A stretch of 64,000 nt of DNA, from positions 3,162,001-3,226,000 of the forward strand of contig NZ_CP101751.1 in assembly GCF_024496085.1 (NCBI RefSeq), read 5' to 3'. Made by a program: the position numbers and the translations under genes. Shown here in pieces: positions 60,181-64,000 of this stretch. Below the pieces are notes generated by a model. It was given only the letters and a program-made list of their open reading frames with translations, did not search any database and had not been told where the DNA came from. The first letter of the stretch is position 1; each line of letters begins with the position of its first letter. This DNA comes from Flavobacterium cerinum. GTDB lineage: Bacteria > Bacteroidota > Bacteroidia > Flavobacteriales > Flavobacteriaceae.

Positions 60181-61176
60181 TTGAAAAAAATTGCTATTGT
60201 CATACTCAACTGGAACGGTGTAAAACTACTCGAAACGTTTTTACCCTCCGTTGTTGAACACTCACCGGAAGCAACGATTTATGTTGCCGATAATGCTTCA
60301 ACCGACACTTCTATTGCTTTTGTAAAGGCTAATTTCCCAACGGTTTCTATAATTGTAAACCGGGCTAATTTCGGATTTGCCGGCGGATATAACGAAGCGT
60401 TACAATCGGTACAAGAACCTGTTTATGTATTGGTCAATTCCGATATAGAAGTAACACCAAACTGGTTACAACCTGTTATTACACTTTTTGACAACGAACC
60501 GGATACCGCTATCATTCAGCCCAAAATACTGGATTATAAACGAAAAAATTATTTTGAATATGCCGGTGCTGCCGGAGGTTATCTGGATAAGTTCGGTTTT
60601 CCTTTTTGTCGTGGCCGTATTTTTGAAACAATAGAAGAAGATAAAGGTCAGTATGACGACATCCGGGAAATTTTCTGGGCTTCCGGAGCTTGTCTTTTTA
60701 TCCGCAGCTCTGTTTTTCATGAATTGAATGGATTCGATGCTGATTTTTTTGCCCATCAGGAAGAAATCGATTTATGCTGGCGGGCTTTTAATAAAGGTTA
60801 TTCCATAAAATACTGCGGCTTATCAACCGTTTATCATGTGGGCGGCGCGACTTTAAATGCCGGTAGTCCTCATAAAACGTTCCTTAATTTCAGGAATTCA
60901 CTGTGGATGATGGCTAAAAATTTACCCAAAAAGCAACTTTTCCCTATTATTTTTCTTCGGCTTTGTCTGGATGGTCTGGCCGGTATTCAGTTTTTTATCA
61001 AAGGAAAACCCAAACATACCTGGGCAATTATTCGGGCTCATTTTGCTTTTTATCGTCTTATTTCCAGATTTTTACAAAAAAGAACAACGCCTCAAAAAGA
61101 AAACTATTATCTCGTAAACTCCATTGTTTACCGCTATTTCGTTAAGAATGGCAAGTTTTTTGATGTTAAGATTTAA
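60181..61176 (+). CDS. Family 2 glycosyltransferase, TTG start
   Basis: This 331-residue protein starts with TTG; KKIAIVILNWNGVKLLETFL immediately after it is the usual GT2 N-terminus, so the start is well supported. The catalytic Asp is in YVLVNSDIEVTPNWL (DxD-like), and FFAHQEEIDLCWRAFNKGYS is the acceptor-site EEDLxxR-type motif. A C-terminal helix suggests membrane association. It probably builds cell-surface polysaccharide (rhamnosyl/N-acetylglucosaminyl type). It follows the HsdR-N gene by 11 bases. Confidence 0.88.
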   Translation: MKKIAIVILNWNGVKLLETFLPSVVEHSPEATIYVADNASTDTSIAFVKANFPTVSIIVNRANFGFAGGYNEALQSVQEPVYVLVNSDIEVTPNWLQPVITLFDNEPDTAIIQPKILDYKRKNYFEYAGAAGGYLDKFGFPFCRGRIFETIEEDKGQYDDIREIFWASGACLFIRSSVFHELNGFDADFFAHQEEIDLCWRAFNKGYSIKYCGLSTVYHVGGATLNAGSPHKTFLNFRNSLWMMAKNLPKKQLFPIIFLRLCLDGLAGIQFFIKGKPKHTWAIIRAHFAFYRLISRFLQKRTTPQKENYYLVNSIVYRYFVKNGKFFDVKI

Positions 61177-61253
61177 CATTTGTTTATCGTTTAAAACTTT
61201 AACAAGGAGTAAAATCTTAGTAAATTCGTTACTCCTTATAAATTCAACATTTT

Positions 61254-62093
61254 ATGAAAAAATTCGTTATTGCCCTTTCGGTACTTGCAATTACATTGAC
61301 ATCCTGCGGATCGAAGAAAAAAATTGCAGCTTTAGAAGAAGAGAACAAAAAAATTCAGGATTTATTGAACACTTGTACAGTAAAACTGAATACCTGTTTA
61401 ACTGAAAAAGACGCTATGGCAGGACAACTGGACTTTTTGAAGAAAAACAACTCCGATTTGATTAATAATATGGGGAATTTAACTACCCTTTCTTCAAAAG
61501 GTGCTGAAAATCTTGAAAAATCTTTGGAAAGCTTAAAGGAGAAAGACCTGAAAATCACTCGTTTACAGGATGCTCTTACTAAAAAAGACAGTGTAACACT
61601 TGCTTTGGTAACCAGCTTAAAAAGTTCTGTTGGAATTAACGATCCGGACATTCAGGTTAATGTAGAAAAAGGAGTGGTATTTATTTCCATTGCTGACAAA
61701 TTACTTTTCAAAAGCGGAAGCTATGTTGTAAGTGACCGTGCTAAAGAAGTATTAGCTAAAGTGGCTAAAGTTGTAAACAGTAAACCGGATTTCGAATGTA
61801 TGGTAGAAGGTCACACGGATAATGTGCCGATTAAAAATACTGTATTAGTAGACAACTGGGATCTTTCTGTAAAAAGAGCGACTTCTATTGTTCGTGTTTT
61901 ACAAGATGATCTTGGTGTAAATCCAAAACAGTTAATTGCTGCGGGAAGAAGTTTCTATGTTCCATTAGCAGATAATGATACACCGGATAACAGAGCGAAA
62001 AACAGAAGAACCCGTATTGTGGTTTTACCTAAAATCGACCAGTTCTACGACATGATCGAAAAAGAAATGAAAAACATGAGCGGTAAAAACTAA
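61254..62093 (+). CDS. OmpA-family lipoprotein with coiled coil
   Basis: This 279-residue protein has a lipoprotein signal (LAITLTSCGSKKK, cysteine about residue 18). A long coiled-coil region follows (about residues 25-130). The OmpA C-terminal peptidoglycan-binding domain shows VEGHTDNVPI, NWDLSVKRATSIVRVL and NRAKNRRTRIVVLP. It is expected in the outer membrane, binding peptidoglycan. A 9-base inverted repeat (61204-61212/61229-61237) lies in its leader, and a strong terminator follows. Confidence 0.92.
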   Translation: MKKFVIALSVLAITLTSCGSKKKIAALEEENKKIQDLLNTCTVKLNTCLTEKDAMAGQLDFLKKNNSDLINNMGNLTTLSSKGAENLEKSLESLKEKDLKITRLQDALTKKDSVTLALVTSLKSSVGINDPDIQVNVEKGVVFISIADKLLFKSGSYVVSDRAKEVLAKVAKVVNSKPDFECMVEGHTDNVPIKNTVLVDNWDLSVKRATSIVRVLQDDLGVNPKQLIAAGRSFYVPLADNDTPDNRAKNRRTRIVVLPKIDQFYDMIEKEMKNMSGKN

Positions 62094-62120
62094 TTAATAA
62101 CCGCCCTAGATTATAAAATG

Positions 62121-62147
62121 AAAAGCAGGTCCAATGGACCTGCTTTT
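62121..62147 (+). terminator. Strong terminator hairpin
   Basis: Twelve-base arms AAAAGCAGGTCC and GGACCTGCTTTT with a three-base loop follow the OmpA-family gene. Confidence 0.9.
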
Positions 62148-62298
62148 ATGTATTCCTAATTATTTTTTTAATAACCAATTAAATATTTAAATTAAGAATG
62201 ACACCTCTTTTATATTGTTATAATTGTAGCATTTTGTTACGCTAAGTTATTGATATAATACCGGATAAGCAAAGATTTTATTTAAATTCAATAATTTA

Positions 62299-62919
62299 CT
62301 ACAAAATATCCACATCCCCTTTTCCTTCCCGAACAACAAAAGGCTCTATTCCGGAAAGATCAATTACAGTTGAAGCGTGGTTATCTCCATAACCGCCGTC
62401 AATAACCATATCAACCAGGTTTTGCCATTTTTCAAAAATCAGTTCCGGATCTGTAGTATATTCAATTACCTCATCGTCATCGTGAATGGATGTTGAAACA
62501 ATCGGATTTCCCAGCTGTCTTACTATTTCAAGTGCTATATTATTATCCGGAACCCTGATACCCACTGTATTTTTCTTTTTAAATTCTTTCGGAAGGTTAT
62601 TGTTCCCCGGGAGAATAAAAGTATACGGGCCCGGTAATGCTCTTTTTAATATTTTAAATGTAGCCGTGTCGATTTGCTTAACATAATCCGACAGATTACT
62701 CAAATCACAGCATACAAACGAAAAATTAGCTTTTTCCAGTTTTACACCTTTGATTCTTGCGATTTTTTCCAATGCTTTCGAATTGGTAATATCGCAACCC
62801 AAACCATAAACGGTATCCGTCGGATAAATAACCAGTCCACCCTCTTTCAGGCATTTAACCACTTTAGCAATGGCGGCCGGATTGGGATTTTCAGGGTAAA
62901 TTTTAATGAATTCTGCCAT
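62299..62919 (-). CDS. Threonylcarbamoyl-AMP synthase (Sua5/YrdC/YciO family)
   Basis: This 206-residue protein has the YrdC-type fold: LVIYPTDTVYGLGCDI, IARIKGVKLEKANFSFVC, LPGPYTFILPG, TVGIRVPDN and a STVIDLSGIEPFVVREGKG end. It makes threonylcarbamoyl-AMP from threonine, bicarbonate and ATP for the t6A tRNA modification, or belongs to the related YciO branch. The length lacks the C-terminal Sua5 domain. It is followed by the helicase gene 26 bases away on the same strand. Confidence 0.85.
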   Translation of the reverse strand: MAEFIKIYPENPNPAAIAKVVKCLKEGGLVIYPTDTVYGLGCDITNSKALEKIARIKGVKLEKANFSFVCCDLSNLSDYVKQIDTATFKILKRALPGPYTFILPGNNNLPKEFKKKNTVGIRVPDNNIALEIVRQLGNPIVSTSIHDDDEVIEYTTDPELIFEKWQNLVDMVIDGGYGDNHASTVIDLSGIEPFVVREGKGDVDIL

Positions 62920-62944
62920 GATTTTATCTATTTAAGGTTAACTT

Positions 62945-64000
62945 CTATCCGATTATCTGCAATTTCGCAAAACGCAGTAACAGTTTTTTAATTCCGCCTA
63001 CTTCAAATTTGATCTCTGCTTTTTTATCCGCTCCGGCTCCTTCCAGATTCAAAATCTGTCCTTTTCCGAAACGTTCATGCATTACAACATTTCCGATATT
63101 TAATCCGCTGTCATACTGACTTGGTCCCGCTGCTGCCGGTACGGATCCCGACATCGGTTTTAATTTACGAATATTACGGTCCGGTTTCGGCTCTTCATTA
63201 TCCGTAATATATTTTGGCGGTGTTCCGGAAACCGGTTTGGCCAATCGCAATTTCGATTTGTCTACATCGCCGAAAATATCAGCATTGATTGTCGGTTTGT
63301 AACGATAGTTGGTTTCAACCGGTGTCAGATATTCAATATACTGTCCGTCAATTTCTTCAATAAAACGCGACGGTTCACTGTCAACCAGTTTTCCCCAACG
63401 GTAACGCGATTGCGCATATGTCAAATACGCCTGATGTTCCGCCCGGGTTAAGGCAACATAAAATAAACGGCGTTCTTCTTCCAATTCACTTCGCGTATTC
63501 ATACTCATCGCGCTCGGAAACAGATCTTCTTCCATTCCGACAATAAAAACAGTCGGGAATTCCAGTCCTTTTGCCAGGTGAATCGTCATTAAAGCCACAC
63601 GGTCATCGTCACCGGTATCATTATCCAGATCCGTAGCCAAAGCGACATCCTCCATGAATTCCGATAAAGCACCACGCGCTCCGTCAACTTCCTTCTGCCC
63701 TTCAATAAAATCTTTAATACCGCCCATTAAAACTTCGATATTCTCAATACGGGCAATCCCTTCCGGTGTTCCGTCCTTTTTCAGTTCCTGAATCAATCCG
63801 GTTTTCTTCGTCACATGATCGGTCAGATATAAGGCATCCTGCGTTTCATTAATCACCTGAAAACTTCGAACCATCGTTACAAAATCCTGTAATTTGGCTT
63901 TCGTCCCGGAATTTAGTTTTAAGTCAATTTTATCGATATGCTCCATAATTTCAAAAATGGAACGTTTATAATGATTTGCTGCAATTGTCAATTTTTCTAC
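62945..64000 (-). CDS. UvrD/PcrA-type DNA helicase, C-terminal part, cut by window end
   Basis: The frame is open to the last base, so the gene starts beyond the window. The visible 352 residues include the motif V/VI region MTIHLAKGLEFPTVFIVGME (motif V-like) and RRLFYVALTRAEHQAYL (motif VI), and a C-terminal KFEVGGIKKLLLRFAKLQ, the PcrA/UvrD Tudor-like tail. It is an SF1A 3'-5' helicase used in repair and replication-fork processing. A MET near 63991 in the open frame is not the real start. Confidence 0.92.
   Translation of the reverse strand, partial: VEKLTIAANHYKRSIFEIMEHIDKIDLKLNSGTKAKLQDFVTMVRSFQVINETQDALYLTDHVTKKTGLIQELKKDGTPEGIARIENIEVLMGGIKDFIEGQKEVDGARGALSEFMEDVALATDLDNDTGDDDRVALMTIHLAKGLEFPTVFIVGMEEDLFPSAMSMNTRSELEEERRLFYVALTRAEHQAYLTYAQSRYRWGKLVDSEPSRFIEEIDGQYIEYLTPVETNYRYKPTINADIFGDVDKSKLRLAKPVSGTPPKYITDNEEPKPDRNIRKLKPMSGSVPAAAGPSQYDSGLNIGNVVMHERFGKGQILNLEGAGADKKAEIKFEVGGIKKLLLRFAKLQIIG

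Overview
The window looks like chromosome from a Flavobacteriaceae bacterium (Bacteroidota), most like Flavobacterium. The evidence is type IX secretion (T9SS) sorting domains, a CAL67264-family small membrane protein, DUF6443/RHS proteins, promoter sites of the form TAnnTTTG (here mostly TATATTTG) and very few Shine-Dalgarno sequences. Base composition is moderately AT-rich, and clearly more so between about 31.2 and 42.5 kb.

Layout. 1-6.7 kb: the 3' part of a Zn/Cd-type P1B ATPase, a methyltransferase, EttA, a secreted esterase with a lipoprotein, and an SDR enzyme. 6.7-23.3 kb: small regulators (PAS-LuxR, MarR, HxlR, AraC, MocR) next to small enzymes (GNAT, SDR, cupin, methyltransferases), a YggS-like PLP protein and a tRNA-Cys. 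One SDR gene here is frameshifted. 23.4-31.8 kb: a three-gene operon with a T9SS-exported repeat protein and two large secreted RHS/YD proteins; the second ends in a variable HExxH tip resembling a polymorphic toxin.

31.2-42.5 kb is an accessory island built like a cassette array. Small AT-rich genes (secreted proteins, lipoproteins, small membrane proteins, an orphan RHS C-terminal tip, an esterase, a phosphotransferase, an alpha/beta hydrolase) are separated by about ten full or partial copies of one REP/BIME-like element, all in the same orientation. One copy carries a RAYT (REP-associated tyrosine transposase) gene between the same terminal inverted repeats. I infer that the repeats arose by RAYT activity and now act as homologous junctions for gain and loss of toxin, immunity and other small genes behind the RHS gene. 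This is the most interesting part of the window.

42.9-54.4 kb: a type C T9SS cargo protein, two serine hydrolases, a Bor-like lipoprotein, an S41 peptidase and several unrecognised small proteins. 54.5-64 kb: a return to housekeeping-like content, with a SnoaL-like protein, YjbR, two VOC proteins, GNAT, a ChaN/erythromycin-esterase-like secreted protein, DNA polymerase III delta (HolA), an HsdR-N-like protein, a GT2 glycosyltransferase, an OmpA-family lipoprotein, Sua5/YrdC and the 3' part of a UvrD/PcrA helicase cut by the window end.

No database search was possible. Family names rest on motifs and remembered family features. Coordinates marked as chosen starts differ from the longest open frame where a signal peptide, ATGA coupling, promoter or family N-terminus argued for it.
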